The notes beneath the pieces are model-generated. The model did no database searches. It was given only the letters and a program-made list of their open reading frames with translations, and had not been told where the DNA came from. A stretch of 64,000 nt of DNA from Icerya purchasi (Eukaryota; Arthropoda; Insecta; Hemiptera; Monophlebidae), in contig CM077116.1 of NCBI GenBank assembly GCA_039619475.1, positions 168,285,363 to 168,349,362 of the forward strand, read 5' to 3'. Position 1 is the first letter of the stretch, and each line of letters begins with the position of its first letter. A program made the translations under genes and the position numbers. Shown in pieces: positions 22,771-34,800 of the stretch.

Positions 22771-23400
22771 GAGATCTGATCAAAAAGTAACGAAAATTTT
22801 TAATTTTTTCAAAAAGTACTTACCTAACTTTTTTGATGTCTATTCCATGATCCCTTCAAAATTGTGCCCCCCCCCCTCTCGATATTATGCACTTATGCCA
22901 CATCGTAACGCCTTTTTAGCTATAGTATTTCGCTCTGCCATTTCGCCTTTACCTATAGTCTATTGTTGAGAAAAACGATGTCCGAGCGCCCTTTTGAGTT
23001 TGAGAAATAGGAAAAAATCTACCATGCCTAGAGAATGAATGTTTGCGGTGTTACAGCGATGTTATGCTACGGCGAACTGTTGGATAAGCAGGTGTAACAT
23101 CCACGAGTTGTTTCTCCAAAGTTCGGGGCTTGTTTGATTGCCTTGCACAAATTGCGTATACACTTAATTGTACACCGATCTGCTATATCCCATATGCGCT
23201 TTGCCTCGGGCAAATGTTGACGTGTACGTTCGGTGATTGGAAAATTAAATATCGTTCGATGTACAATCTGAGAATGACGTTCTTCGCAAAGGTACACATG
23301 TCCCCCCACCCCCTTGTAACATGCTGTATCGGACGTATAACCAGGACGATACAGTCGGGTTTTGAGTAGACTAATGTGTGTACCAGCGTGCACGGGCTAT
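22771..23400 (-). pseudogene. decayed mariner-like transposase, C-terminal part with terminal repeat
   Basis: The left edge (22771-22792, gagatctgatcaaaaagtaa...) resembles a mariner terminal repeat. Reading the minus strand inward gives MWHKCIISRG (22902-22931), equivalent to the WHMCIASNG end of the intact mariner here. Further upstream, in shifting frames, come FFLFLKLKRALGHRF and SPELWRNNSWMLH, the block before the second catalytic aspartate. Most catalytic residues are lost. The 108-codon minus frame at 23067-23393 overlaps this region in the wrong frame. No opposite terminal repeat was found, so the element is 5'-truncated or too diverged. Confidence 0.65.
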
Positions 23401-26400
23401 TGCAATTTCTGGTATTTTACCGCGACCGATAAATGAGAAATTTCTTAAATTTCCGGCGCAAAACCAGTAATCGATGTTTTTCAGGTAATTTTGCAATTCG
23501 AACGTAATCGAGTCGCAATAAATCTGTATTTTATTCGGTTCTTGCATCTCGCTCAAATTTTGCCTTAAAGTTTTTTTTCTTTGGTTTTTCAGTTTACCCC
23601 CCCCCCCCCTCTAGAATCTGATATTATAATGAAAATACAAAATCGAAATTTTTAGTGAAATTTTTTTTATTTCACTTCAATGCGCTTGATGCACACGTTC
23701 GCTATATCATTCGGTACTTATTAAAGACTTTTGCGCGGAGATACTGTGCTGAAATTCCGCAATGATCGAATTTTTTACAACTCGACTTGTCTTTTTACTT
23801 CCTATTAACAAAAAAAAAAAACATAATTTTCTCCACAGTTACAACTTTATCTGAAAACATCACTAACTTCAACGTCGACGCGATCGAAAGAAACTCTAGT
23901 CGGAACTCAATGAGCTTTTTAACGTTGATAAGAAAACGAAAATCTAAATTTGATTAATTTTTAACAATGCATGCGTAGGTGTGCGTGTCAGGGACGAATC
24001 ATAATTTTTTCCCCGCTAATTAAGATAGAAAAATGCTGAAATGGAATTGACCCGACTTAATATAAAGTGGAATATATTTGCAAATTGAATGCAAAAATGT
24101 GAAGGAAACCCTATAATACATTCACAAAAAAAGCAATTTGATATATCTCTTATCACGTGTATAATTCTGCTACATATAGTAAAGAAAGAAATAACTTACG
24201 GAGGAGAAACAAAACCTGTACACAATTTAGCACTTGGTTAGGTTATTTACGGGGCTACGATGGGGTAATATGGTATTAAAAATTACGACAAGAACGACAT
24301 ATTAAACCAGCACACGTGCTTAATTCTTTTGTATTTGTAGCGTTTACAACTACAGAGCAGTTTTTTTTGTGCATATGGTCTTTCTCGTGGGTATATGATT
24401 TAATCTACAGCACTTATATTTTTGTCTTTGTAAGCTGCATACAATTAACTCGACTTACAGTCGCACGCGCTACAAACAGAAACAAATTAAAAGTCCACAT
24501 TAATTATTAAATTTTAAAAAATAAAAAATTAAATTTATGTAAAAGAGAAAATTGCTAAATAAATTTTGATTAGGGAAACAGTTCACATAAACAAAAAAAA
24601 AAAAGAAATAATGCAAAGTGAATTTGGAAGAAAAATAAATAAAAAGAATTATTAAATAATTTTAAGAACTATGACTTTCAGTACCGAAGCCTTCGTCTTA
24701 TAATGAAAAAATTAAAATATATTATTTAAAGGTACAACCGCATTAGAAATCTATTTAAAAATGAATACACGTATCTGCTCACATTAACAAACTATCCTAA
24801 GTTGTCGATCTAATTTTTTCGCTCAATACGGCTTTTTGTTTCCCACAGCCAAAACAGATTTTCACCAGCGGTACATTTCGCCAACACTTATCACTATGTT
24901 ATATTATTATGTGTCGAACTTTTCGAAAATGACGGAAAAAACTAATTAGGAATATGTTTTTGATTAATTTAAAAAAAAAAAAATGCTACAAATCTTTTTA
25001 TTATTATTATTATTATTTTTTGATTTTTTAGATGACCCAAAAAAATCTATAAGCATTTTCGTTTAGCGCCGAGTCGCGTTTTTGCGATATTAAATTACAA
25101 AAACAAAAAAAATTAACGCGAAATTATTTTTTTCAAAATAAAAAAAAAGAACGATTAGAAAATTTTCCAAAGTAAATATAACGCTCAAAATTGTTTTAAT
25201 TTTTGAAAAAGATATTGCGCTTAATTATTCATTTTAATAAGTTAACGATAAAAATAAAATGATAATTATTTTTTTCATATTTTACATTGAAATTCTAACG
25301 TTCTATCGATATATTTCCAAATTATTTAGAGCGAATTTGAAAAATAAGTTTCCGCCAAAGGATGCACAACGTTTAAATTACCGTAATGAAAACAAATTTT
25401 TGTTCAATCGTTTGCGATCCTAATTTCAATACTCAACACCGCGAATTAATTATTTCTTCACTTCGTTCGAATAAAGAAATTCATTTTTTTTCAAATTCGT
25501 GTCAATAAAATTACACAGAAAACACGTAACTACAGGTATAAAATAACCGGGGAGAAACTTTATAAAATGCATCATCGATAAATTATCGAACTTTATAACA
25601 ATGTCGACAAGTTATCAATTGAAGATTTTCCCTTTTGACTAATAGAAAATATAACACGATAAATCATAAATCCGACGAATCTGACCTGTTTGTTTTTTGT
25701 TTTTTTTTTGGCATTAAAATCTGACCTGTTTAATCGGACTTGATTTGACCAAAATTTTAATCGGCTTGACCGAGTTTGTCCAACTTGAATTGACTCATCT
25801 AGGGTGCTAAACCAGCCTAACTCTCCAAGACGTTCTCTTGCACCCTTCTCGGACACCAGGTCACTTTCGTAGCAGCATTGTCTTCTTCTTCATATCTTTG
25901 CGTCCGAGAAATTGATGGATTCGGCGTTCGCATAATTCGCGCACCACATCCACGTGTCAAAAGCGTCGATTGTTGTTCTACCTTGAGGGTGCAAGTCACC
26001 ACCGCAGAACAGGAAAAAGCGAAAGAATTAACGTATTTTTATTCATTCCTTCCTCAAGTTCGAAAACTATACTTTTTCATTTTTAACGTAAATTAAATTT
26101 CTCAATCACATCATTGTCTTTTCGGACTTCTTTTTATCTTAAAACAGCAACTGATGATCTCAGGCACGCAAAAGACTTTATTCAAAATCCATCAAGGGGA
26201 ACCTTTGCCATCTATCATTAATGAAATCGCAAAAAAAAAAAAAAAAAAAAGATCGAAGTTGATGAGAGAAAAAGTATATCGCCTTGCGTGCAATATCTGC
26301 TGTAAATTTAGGAATTTGCCAAATTTTTAAAAACAGTTTTCTGCAATAGACGAAATGTATAATAACCCCAACGCACTCGTATAAAGTTATAAAATCGTAT

Positions 26401-27149
26401 ATCGCATAATGCTCAAGGTTCAAACAACACTTGCACAGGGGTGTTCCAGGGTTTCATCGACCGGTTAGACCGGTTATAATAGCGTGTGTCTGTGCGAAGA
26501 TAGAGGATTTCCACGTCTATAGATAAACGGTAGGCACGCATTATTCACTTCTCGTATTTTCATACGGTAGCGTCACCCTTCTCCAGTTATTTGTTTCTGG
26601 AGCGGAAAATCTCTTACTTATTTCGACTGTAGTTACGCAACTGATCAATAGAACGTACTACAACCGCCGCACACTGCGCTGCTCTATGTCAAGAAGAAGA
26701 CAAGCCAGAATAAATTTTAAACATACACATATATGATTTTTTTCTTTAAACTTATTTGGACTCGTTCTGGCATCTTTAGTGCGTATATCTGTTTATAATA
26801 TTACATACAAAAATGATTCAAATACGCCTCCTCTGTTTATCCGTAGATCCTGTTTGAAAGGTCGTTTTCTTTCAGAACGATTTTGACATTGTCCGAACTT
26901 CTTTCACATCCCATTAACTACCCCCGCACATACTTGACTTTCATTTACTTCCCGTAATCCTACTTTTTTGTTAACTTTGATTTACACATCCTTCTAAAGT
27001 TCGCTTCCTACCGTTATCGTCCAAGTTTCTTTCTCACGGCGCGGCTAGTCAGAAATTCCATAACGCCTGCAGCGGTTTTTTTGCTCCACACGTGTGTATC
27101 TTTACGCTCGAAAAGCTCCGCTAGAATCAGAGCCGCTTTTATTATTTCG
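23401..27149. other. 3.7 kb with no supported gene
   Basis: AT-rich DNA with a C run at about 23588-23598. Two opposed frames of 60-90 codons at 25593-26096 are not recognised. A GC-richer patch at about 26430-26700 has no clear exon. Confidence 0.4.
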
Positions 27150-27690
27150 AAAATACGATGTTCTATGAACCTTTCCAACTTCCTTTTGCTCAATTCTATT
27201 ATTTATATTTTCTCCTATCGGTCTTCCTCCGATTATTTGTTATTTCTAACTCTAGAAGTATCTTTCAAGCCTTATCCGCTCCTCTTCCTGTTCACTGCGG
27301 TAATTTTAGTTTATTTTTTTTTGCCGCATTCAGTTAATATTAATTTGTTATGGCTGCCGAGTCATGTAGGATTGGCGAAGAAATGGTGCATTCTGTAGTT
27401 GTATTTATTTTTCAAACATTCCAGATTAAAATCTCTTTCCTCTTCGGAGAAGATTCCATTCCATCCAACTTTTATTTTTCGTACTTTTCTAATAACCGAT
27501 CATTTTACCTGTCTGTTCAACCTGATATCCTTCTACCTACTCGCCGGTTCTGTGATTTTCCTTTAACTCGTCGTTGTGCCATCATTTCTATCATTCGCTT
27601 GCACTTTATAACACTCCGCTACCTTCTTCTCACTTTTCCCCTTACATCTTCTTCGTGCTGTTCTCTTCCCCTAAACAATGTATAACGTTA
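27150..27690 (+). pseudogene. LINE RNase H and tail remnant (same family as 1-1795)
   Basis: The frame near 27239-27275 reads ISNSRSIFQALSAPL, matching ITSDSRCVLQAISSPF of the minus-strand copy at 34 kb and LSDAQSVL of the copy at 1 kb. In the next frame INLLWLPSHVGL (about 27336) matches INLLWIFGHSGI of the 34-kb copy, the RNase H W-x-x-x-H block. The following region has the same Ser/Phe/Pro-rich tail (for example SVQPDILLPTRRF). The reverse transcriptase part is missing, so this is a 5'-truncated or fragmented insertion. Confidence 0.7.
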
Positions 27691-27727
27691 GGAGAACAAT
27701 TGACGGGGTAGACACTGAGTTTAAATA

Positions 27728-27803
27728 TTTTTATTTCTATATTTAACATTTCGGAAAGATTATGAAAGTGTAGACTTTCCGAAAAGTTAAATATAAAAAT
27801 AAA
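27728..27803. repeat. imperfect hairpin of about 29 bp per arm
   Basis: The left arm (27728-27758, ending ttcggaaag) pairs with the right arm (27775-27803, starting ctttccgaa) with a few mismatches, leaving a loop of about 16 bases. It lies just past the LINE tail. Confidence 0.7.
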
Positions 27804-28639
27804 GTAAATTGTTTTCCTGATTATATGCACCGTGGATGCTTCAAATGTTTAATTAACGTGTGACGCGTTACCATGTCCTTTTTTGAATGTTCTTCTCTCT
27901 CAACGGAACGTGTGACTTTTTATTCTTAAAAGCTCTTAGGCTTCCTATTCCACATTGTACTTCTTTCATCCTCTCTGTTCGGCGTTTATTCATCATTTCA
28001 CCTCTTAGTTTTTTCCTTTCGTCAATTTCTAACCGAATTTCTATTCAATGCTCCTTCCTCCATACTACTTCTAGGCGAAGCTTTTCGCTTAACGTGCCCA
28101 TTAAAAAAAAAAAAAGAATACAAAAACAATGAAATTGTTAAACGGCCCAAATTTTCTGTTTCGGAATGACGATTATTTTCTAGCGTGCATCGCTCGATAA
28201 ACAGACGCACAGCTATCACAGTAATTCGTTAAATACGTAAACGAACATTAAAAGAGATTACTTTCCGGTTCGTAAATAAATGCGATTTTTTCTGCAATGC
28301 GCTGATAAATGCGGTTTAATGACCTCTTTTTCGCATTTAACTGTTATTTAATGCATTTCGATATTCTACGATGTTTATGAGCTCACCTTGGCAACATTCC
28401 AAACGCACCATTCAAAAAACTATATAAAGTTACGTCACAATTCGTAGCAAGGTTAGCAATGAATTTTAAAGAAAATAAAAAAAAAAAAAAAAACATAAAA
28501 GAAGGAAAACAGGAGAACCAGCACATTTTATCGTCACCGATCAGAGGAATACGCTTTCATCAAATTGCTCATACGAATTAGCAAGTATGTAGTAGTAATT
28601 GTCGGTATGTTAATTTTTGGCGGCTAAAGTGCTTTTTAA

Positions 28640-29060
28640 AAGCGTCTTCTTTCAGCAGCCGCGGGAAAATTTTTCAAAACTGCCTGAAGTATATTGTTAA
28701 ACGTTGCCGTAACGTTCAGTGCGCGAGACAGTTTTTTCCATCATCTGTCAACAAAAAATTCTAAAATATTCGGACATATCACATAAAAGAAAATTATAGC
28801 CTTGAAAAGTGTACTTTAATCGAGCAGTTAGAAAAAAAAAAACCGCGTCAAAAAGGTGCGCCGAATAACAACATGGCTCTATAGACTGTCCAGCAGTAGA
28901 AGGTAGCCCCAAAGCAGAAGTTGATGGAAAATCAAAGCATTAAAGGTGCTCAATAAAAAGAAAAGCGATGCAATGTTTAACACAAACATTTCACGTCAAT
29001 ACTATATGGAACATCGTACAGAAAGTTATTACTACCTAATGAGTAAAGACTAATTTCATC
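28640..29060 (+). other. possible decayed transposase N-terminus (helix-turn-helix type)
   Basis: Across one frame with stops, segments such as KCTLIEQLEKKKPRQKGAPN and, about 60 codons on, KLLLPNE then RLISSELK recall the DNA-binding half of transposases of the DUF4817/Tc3-like kind. Those have a paired helix-turn-helix, a GRPR-like linker, and a segment ending before the catalytic domain. No catalytic motif is readable afterwards. This is a weak, pattern-only call. Confidence 0.25.
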
Positions 29061-29739
29061 TGAATTAAAATAAAATTAAAAACCGGCTTACAGTAGCACT
29101 AACATTTACGACAAAAAATATCGTGTCCTTGAAATTATGCACTATGATGGCTACTCTCCATCGATAATTATAACAGGCTGAAAACAATGTAAATGCCGCT
29201 TACAAATAGCTGTAGAGTTGTTGTTTAGGCAACGAGGCTTCTGATAATATCGGTTGCGAACGTTATCCGAAGATTCGTTAAAGTTGAATATACTGTCGAC
29301 GCGCGAAGTAAAAGGAGCATTCGAAAAATACGTGATCTGCTTCAGTAACCTTATTCATATCAGAAACATGTTCACAAATGCTCTGGTAAATTAAAAACGA
29401 AAGTTTATTTGAGTCTTAGCCTACAACAAATAGAGATGATATATCCAGAAGAGATTGTCTAGGGTTTAAAAGTGAATACTACAAGGTATGTTTGGAATAT
29501 TAGACTGTACAGATTTATAGTAAAACACCGAGACCAGTTTAACCACCCTGGTGGCTTTCTAATATTCCTTGTAATTTAATTGAAGTATAAAAAAGAAACT
29601 TAGAAGCAAAAATTACTTGTCTCGCCGACTTAACGGCAGCATCCATTACCGACTAATGTATTCCTACATGGAAGGGAATTCCCATACGAATTCAACCGAA
29701 AAACCCGAATCAGCGAATAATATGTGTTTCAATTGATAA

Positions 29740-30110
29740 ATACGAATATGCGAATGGCAATTGAATAGAAGTTATTAAGAGCCTCGAGGAAGCTTTTAAA
29801 ATCAGTAAGATAATTTTGGTAGCTATTAGATTCGCTGAATGCAAAGGTTAGAGCCTTAATATTCATTCTGAAGCGCGAGAGCGAAAATTTTCGAATAGTG
29901 TTGAGATGTAGGATAAAAAAAAAAAAGCAACTCCTACGGCGTATCCTTTAGATCTGTTTGTGAAAGTTAGATAAAATTCTAGCCAGTAATCAGATCGCGA
30001 ATCATTTTTGGTGTTCATAACTTCCTGACATGGTATAATGTAAAAACTTGTTAAGATTGATGGAAATATTTACCATGTTGAAAGGATTTGAGTAATCAAA
30101 GTAAGAAGAC
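29740..30110 (+). repeat. diverged direct repeat, unit 1
   Basis: Shared with 30730-31150 in the same order and orientation. Matching blocks are gcttttaaaatcagt, gatgtaggata, a tctgtttgtgaaa-type block, gccagtaatcag, atcatttttg, and a closing 30-base block around aacttgttaagattgat that differs at one position. The start-to-start distance is about 1.0-1.07 kb. No coding motif is recognised. Confidence 0.75.
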
Positions 30111-30337
30111 CGGCTAGGAGGTAACCGATTTAAATTTGCTGGTGTTATAATATTTTTATATGTTAACATTATTTATAAATAATAATTTCTGTTAATTGGC
30201 ATTGTTTCGCTTTATTATAGAAATAAGTAATATAACTTTTGAGCTGTAACATTTTTAAAGTCATTGTCGCTAATCGATATAACAACTGAAATACTGTTTT
30301 CGAGATATTAAAGGCAGTTCTACAAGTAATTTCTAAC

Positions 30338-30339
<2 letters not shown>

Positions 30340-30390
<51 letters not shown>
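30340..30390. repeat. TA dinucleotide repeat, about 25 units
   Basis: A perfect (TA)n tract lying between the two units of the direct repeat. The minus-strand frame across it is only the repeat translated as Tyr-Ile. Confidence 0.95.
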
Positions 30391-30396
<6 letters not shown>

Positions 30397-30729
30397 TTAA
30401 TTAACAGAAACGACGAAGGGCGTACAATTCTTACATGCGCAGAAGAGCAGGATTTAGTAATAGTAACAACAGTTTCTTTAAAAAGATGCTGACATACACC
30501 ATCATCTCTAGTCAGTGTGAATCATTCCATAGATTACTGGCTCATAGCGAGATGCTAAACTTACAGACACCTTCTTGAAGTCATCAGAAGACGTTATGTC
30601 TTATTCCAGATACTTTCCTGGTACGGAAAAACCGGTACGAAATCGGCTGACTCCTCCGACCAAAATCAATTGGTGGAAATTTACACTAGTAGCTTTAAAC
30701 GGTTCGAATTATAAACAGCAAAAATACTA

Positions 30730-31150
30730 ACACCAATATGGCTATTGAAAAGTCGTGGAATGACATTGTAATACAAAAATAGCTATATCGATATGACAAA
30801 ATCGGGAGTGAAAAAAAACATCGGCGAGCAAAGGCAGCTTTTAGAATCAGTGTAAAATTAAATTTAGTAGCTGATTGATTCGATAGTACAAAGGTAAGAA
30901 AATTAATGATAACGATACATTCCGCGCTAAAGACCGCAAAGAAGCGCAAATGATGTTAAGATGTAGGATAATCTCTTACGGTATTATCCTCATGTTTTGG
31001 TCCGTCTATGAAAACTAGATGAAATTTCGGCCAGTAGTCAGGAAATCATTTTTGATGTTATCTGCCGTTCCGACATAGTCTAGGGATATGTGTCAAAACT
31101 TGTTAAGATTGATCGAAATATTTACCAAGTTAAGAATATAGGGAGATGTA
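30730..31150 (+). repeat. diverged direct repeat, unit 2
   Basis: Counterpart of 29740-30110. It includes gcttttagaatcagt, gatgtaggata, gccagtagtcag and the near-identical aacttgttaagattgat block near 31099. Divergence is moderate in the middle and low at the end, so the duplication is old or partly constrained. Confidence 0.75.
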
Positions 31151-31533
31151 GAGTTTAACCGGAATATATGTGTGTTTACGCATACGTGAAAAATGTTCTC
31201 ATTTGAAATTTTTACGAACTTAAAAGTTAATAATCGCGAGTACGGGCAATTTACTTTTTAATAGTACGTTGTACCACACATTTCTTTATTGACATTCACA
31301 GAAATCTCTTTCTCTTTTGAAAAATATCCGATGAAGTTACCGGAACGTGTCGGAAATAATTATCGCTCTATCAAGACGCTTAATAACATATATTTCCGCC
31401 ATATTTACCTAACTTCTCTTTACTTTAATGAAAAAACTCGGTAGAATTCTGAAATTCTATTCTCGATATTAGCGATACGAAAATATTAAGAATTTAAAAC
31501 TTCCCCGCGATGATAGGTACCGTATTAAATGTA

Positions 31534-31680
31534 AAATTGTTTTCGCCGAACACGGTATCAATGAAATTATTTAATTGACGTTTCGGATAGCTTACACTAA
31601 CCATTATCGTCAAAATCGATAATGGCTAGTGTAAGCTAAAAACGTCAATCAAATAACACGATGTTTACCGAAAATAATTT
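31534..31680. repeat. long imperfect hairpin (foldback), about 70 bp per arm
   Basis: The inner stem ccattatcg (31601-31609) and cgataatgg (31617-31625) surrounds a 7-base loop. Moving outward, agcttacacta pairs with tagtgtaagct, ttgacgttt pairs with aacgtcaa, and the outer parts (aaattgttttcg with cgaaaataattt) still pair with mismatches. It could be a foldback MITE or an RNA hairpin source. No flanking target duplication is clear. Confidence 0.8.
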
Positions 31681-33239
31681 CATTTCTAATACTAATATGC
31701 AACGTTCCAAAAAAAACCAAAAAAAACAACAAAAAATCTTCAAACAATGTTTTTGCTTTTTAAAATAATGGTTAGTGCGCATATATGTTTGTTTAGTGAA
31801 ATGGTGCAAACAGTTGCTTCCGAAAATGGAATAGGATAAAAAAAGAAAAGGCTGTTACACTGATGAGATGTAGTGGTAAACCATTTCGAAGAGACAGTTC
31901 AAGGGAGCCAATTAAGGAAACGCAGAGCTTTAAGAGCCGTTTGGAAACACCAACCTCAACCAGTCGCCAAACATAAAGCGCCTAATCAAATATAAGTGGA
32001 AACACTTTTGGACGATAGCCTTCTCAGTCGAGAATGTACGCTGGAGAAAAGGGTCAATATCCAGATAATCCTTAGCCTAAAGCTAAATTTAAAGGTGCCC
32101 TCGGATTGTCGTAAATTAATCCATACGCTCAAAATGGCTTCCATTAACGAAAAAGCCCAAAAATTCATAGCTAATTTCGGGTTTCCTCTAGCGCATCGAT
32201 CGTCTAGCTATTTTGACCAGCGAAAAATTAACTGCTCGCTTAAAATTTTTTTTTGTAATGTATTAGTCGTACCCGTTTTTTATTATTCCGATTTTTTTTT
32301 TTTTTGTTTTATTTTTAATGCAAAACCCCCTCTAGTCTGGCAAGAATAGTAGTTCTAATTCCTTTAACATTTTCATACACTTATCGCGAGAACAAAATTT
32401 AATGTAAATCAGCGCAAAATAGTAGTACAAGAATAAATTTATCGGAATGATTATTAGCGAAACTGATTGAAATACGTTGCTTTTCTAAAATGATTTTCTT
32501 AAACTCTTTCAGCCCTTATTTCCCTTTCCGTAATATATTCTTCTCATTCTATAATAAATCGTCATTTTCCGTCATAATTCTTACAATACTGTAGCAAAAT
32601 AAAACTAAAAAATGATACAAAACACGCAAATGTGGCCACCGAAGAACGATCTAGTCACTCATCTTTGCCAGATGTGTTTAGGGCAGAAATCGAAAAACGA
32701 ATAATCACGAAATGGAGCTATAAAGCTCCCATATATGTCAGTAGCACTCTACTTCTGTTAGTCATACATTGTCCCAGAAAAATACGGGCGATGAAATTAG
32801 CGAGCCGACACAGTTCGAGCGTAACCGACTTACACGAAAAAATATTTAGAAGTCCCCTAACGGGCGGCCCACTCTTGTAATGTAAATTCACTACCGACAG
32901 CATAAGTATGCTTTGCCCAAACTTAATAACCGACATTGAATATACGCACATCTACGATTAGTCTGGCAGCTTCATGAAAATATTGGGGCACAAATACAGC
33001 TGGTTCGTAATAAAGATGCTACAAAAACGTATTACAACGTGTGTAATATTAATTTCTAACTGAACTCGTTTATCGCTGTGTTTATCTTCTTCCTTTAAGA
33101 CGGGAAATTTTATTGAGAATTGCATTAAAAATGTCATTTTGCATTGGAAACGGTTTTATTTTTGGTATCGTCTGGATGAGTAGAAATTGTTCAAAATTAG
33201 ACCATATTTAGTTTTTCGATATTGTCCACTTAAAAATTT
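31681..33239. other. no supported gene
   Basis: Open frames at 31996-32349 and 32632-32880 exist but match nothing I recognise. The second has no ATG at its 5' end (it opens on GTG). Confidence 0.35.
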
Positions 33240-33515
33240 TTAATTAGATCTGCTCGTTTTTCCTTTGCCTCTTCTTCGCACTGCCCTCTTCGCCCCGATC
33301 ACTCCTTTTCTCTGTGTGATGCCAATCATGTTTTTTTCGGGTTTTCTTCATTTTTCTCGGACTGTTCTCTCTTCCATTCGAAACTTTTAGATTTTGGTTT
33401 CCCTACTCCGTATAATGCCACTTATGTTCTCTCGTTCGCTTCCCTATCTGTTGTTCCTGTTCTAGCTTCTTTCGTTCATTCTATCTCGCACCACATTAAT
33501 GTCTGATATGTTATG
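33240..33515 (+). pseudogene. LINE C-terminal tail fragment (same family as 1-1795)
   Basis: The frame at about 33385-33507 reads FGFPTPYNATYVLSFASLS, then VVPVLASFVHSI, parallel to TGIPAPYCASFILFLPSPS at 1672-1728. Just before it, SLCDANHVFF corresponds to the CISDPDHIMF knuckle. It is a 3' fragment only, on the plus strand, tail-to-tail with the minus-strand copy that follows. Confidence 0.6.
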
Positions 33516-33597
33516 AGAATGAAAATTGTTTAAAAACCGAATAAAGATTCGTTTGAAAAATACAACGATGAAAATCGATTACAGCAGCGTACCGTTT

Positions 33598-34800
33598 TTT
33601 TTTTTTTTTTTTTTTTTGTTGCATTTAAGAAGAGCAAAAAGTGCCGGAGTGGACGAAGGCGACGCACAATAAGGAGTTGGATGACCAGTTAATAGAAGAA
33701 AAGGGTAGAAGGAAGAACTTTCGAAAACGATACAGGTGCACTCAAATAAATATAAAGTAGCGAGAGGAAGGGTGAAGGGAACAAAGAAGAGAGGGTGCTA
33801 GGGAGAATCGAAGTAAAAATGCAGGAGCAAACTGTGCCCAAAGCGTAGGCGACAGATTGCAAAGGAAGTTGAACACCGCATGGAGAGGGAGAATTCAAAA
33901 ACCAGGGATAAGACGATAGATTAGGCTGGATAAAGAGATAAAAAGAATCCGGACTTGAGAATGAAGAGGAATACGAGTTCAACAATAGCTTGGAATAAGC
34001 TGATGCGGAGTGGAGTTTAGAAAAAACGCTGAGAAATTTTTCGGATGAACGAACTAGTATATCGACTGAGTCGCGTTGATTCCAGAGTGCCCAAAAATCC
34101 ACAGTAGGTTAATTTGGATAGAGTGAAAAAGGAAAATGTTACGGATGAAAGAGCGTATGAGAAAGATTACATAATCAGGAAAGGGAGAAGGAAAAGGAGA
34201 CGAGATGGCTTGTAAAACGCAGCGGGAATCTGATGTAATAAGGGCTTCATTAAAAACTAGGGAAGAATCAATAAAAAGGACGGCACATATTAGTAGACTC
34301 GGCATAAAAAAAACTGAGCAGAAGAAAGAAAGTTTAAAAGTTTCTGAATAATTTAAGGAAGGACCAAAAAAGGGGCTGAACCAACTCCAAAGAGAGCCCA
34401 AGGTACTTAGAAACTCTAACATGACAACATGATGAAGGATAGGTTTAGTAGGGCAAATTGAGAATAGGCAATTAATAGGATGCAGGAGGGTGGAAAAACT
34501 GAAATAACATTACGGCGGATTGTCATAAATATATATTGCGAAAACTGAGAGAGACGAGTGGAAATTGAAGATAATGTTGGAGTTTTGTTGATGGAAAATC
34601 GCCAGTTGCGATGAATAGAAGAATAGGAATAACAAGAGAGGAAGAAGGAATAGGTAGGCGTTCGATTAACAAGGCTTTCAAACAAAAAAGAGAAGGGATG
34701 AATGATTCGGCATGTAAAGCTGGGATAGGAGAAGACTTCCTAGCTACCGGACAGAGGTGAAGACAAATATTCTGAATACGGTCGAGTTTGGAGAGCAATT
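33598..34800 (-). pseudogene. LINE reverse transcriptase end, RNase H and tail, minus strand, with poly-A
   Basis: The minus strand reads LSKLDRIQNICLHLCPVAR from about 34795, the same block as LSKLDRVQNTCLHLCPGAR at 484-540. Then come IPALHAESFIPSLF, an RNase H region (ITSDSRCVLQAISS at about 34240, INLLWIFGHSGI at about 34100) and a tail ending near 33690. A run of about 20 T at 33597-33617 would be the poly-A tail of this insertion. The element is cut off just past the thumb block, so it is 5'-truncated as is usual for LINEs. The first RNase H acidic motif is lost and frames change, so it is inactive. Confidence 0.8.

Noticed and set aside
30169..30393. A 74-codon minus-strand protein
   Set aside because: Its N-terminal part is only the (TA)25 repeat translated as Tyr-Ile.
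32632..32880. An 82-codon frame
   Set aside because: It opens on GTG rather than ATG and has no recognisable motif.
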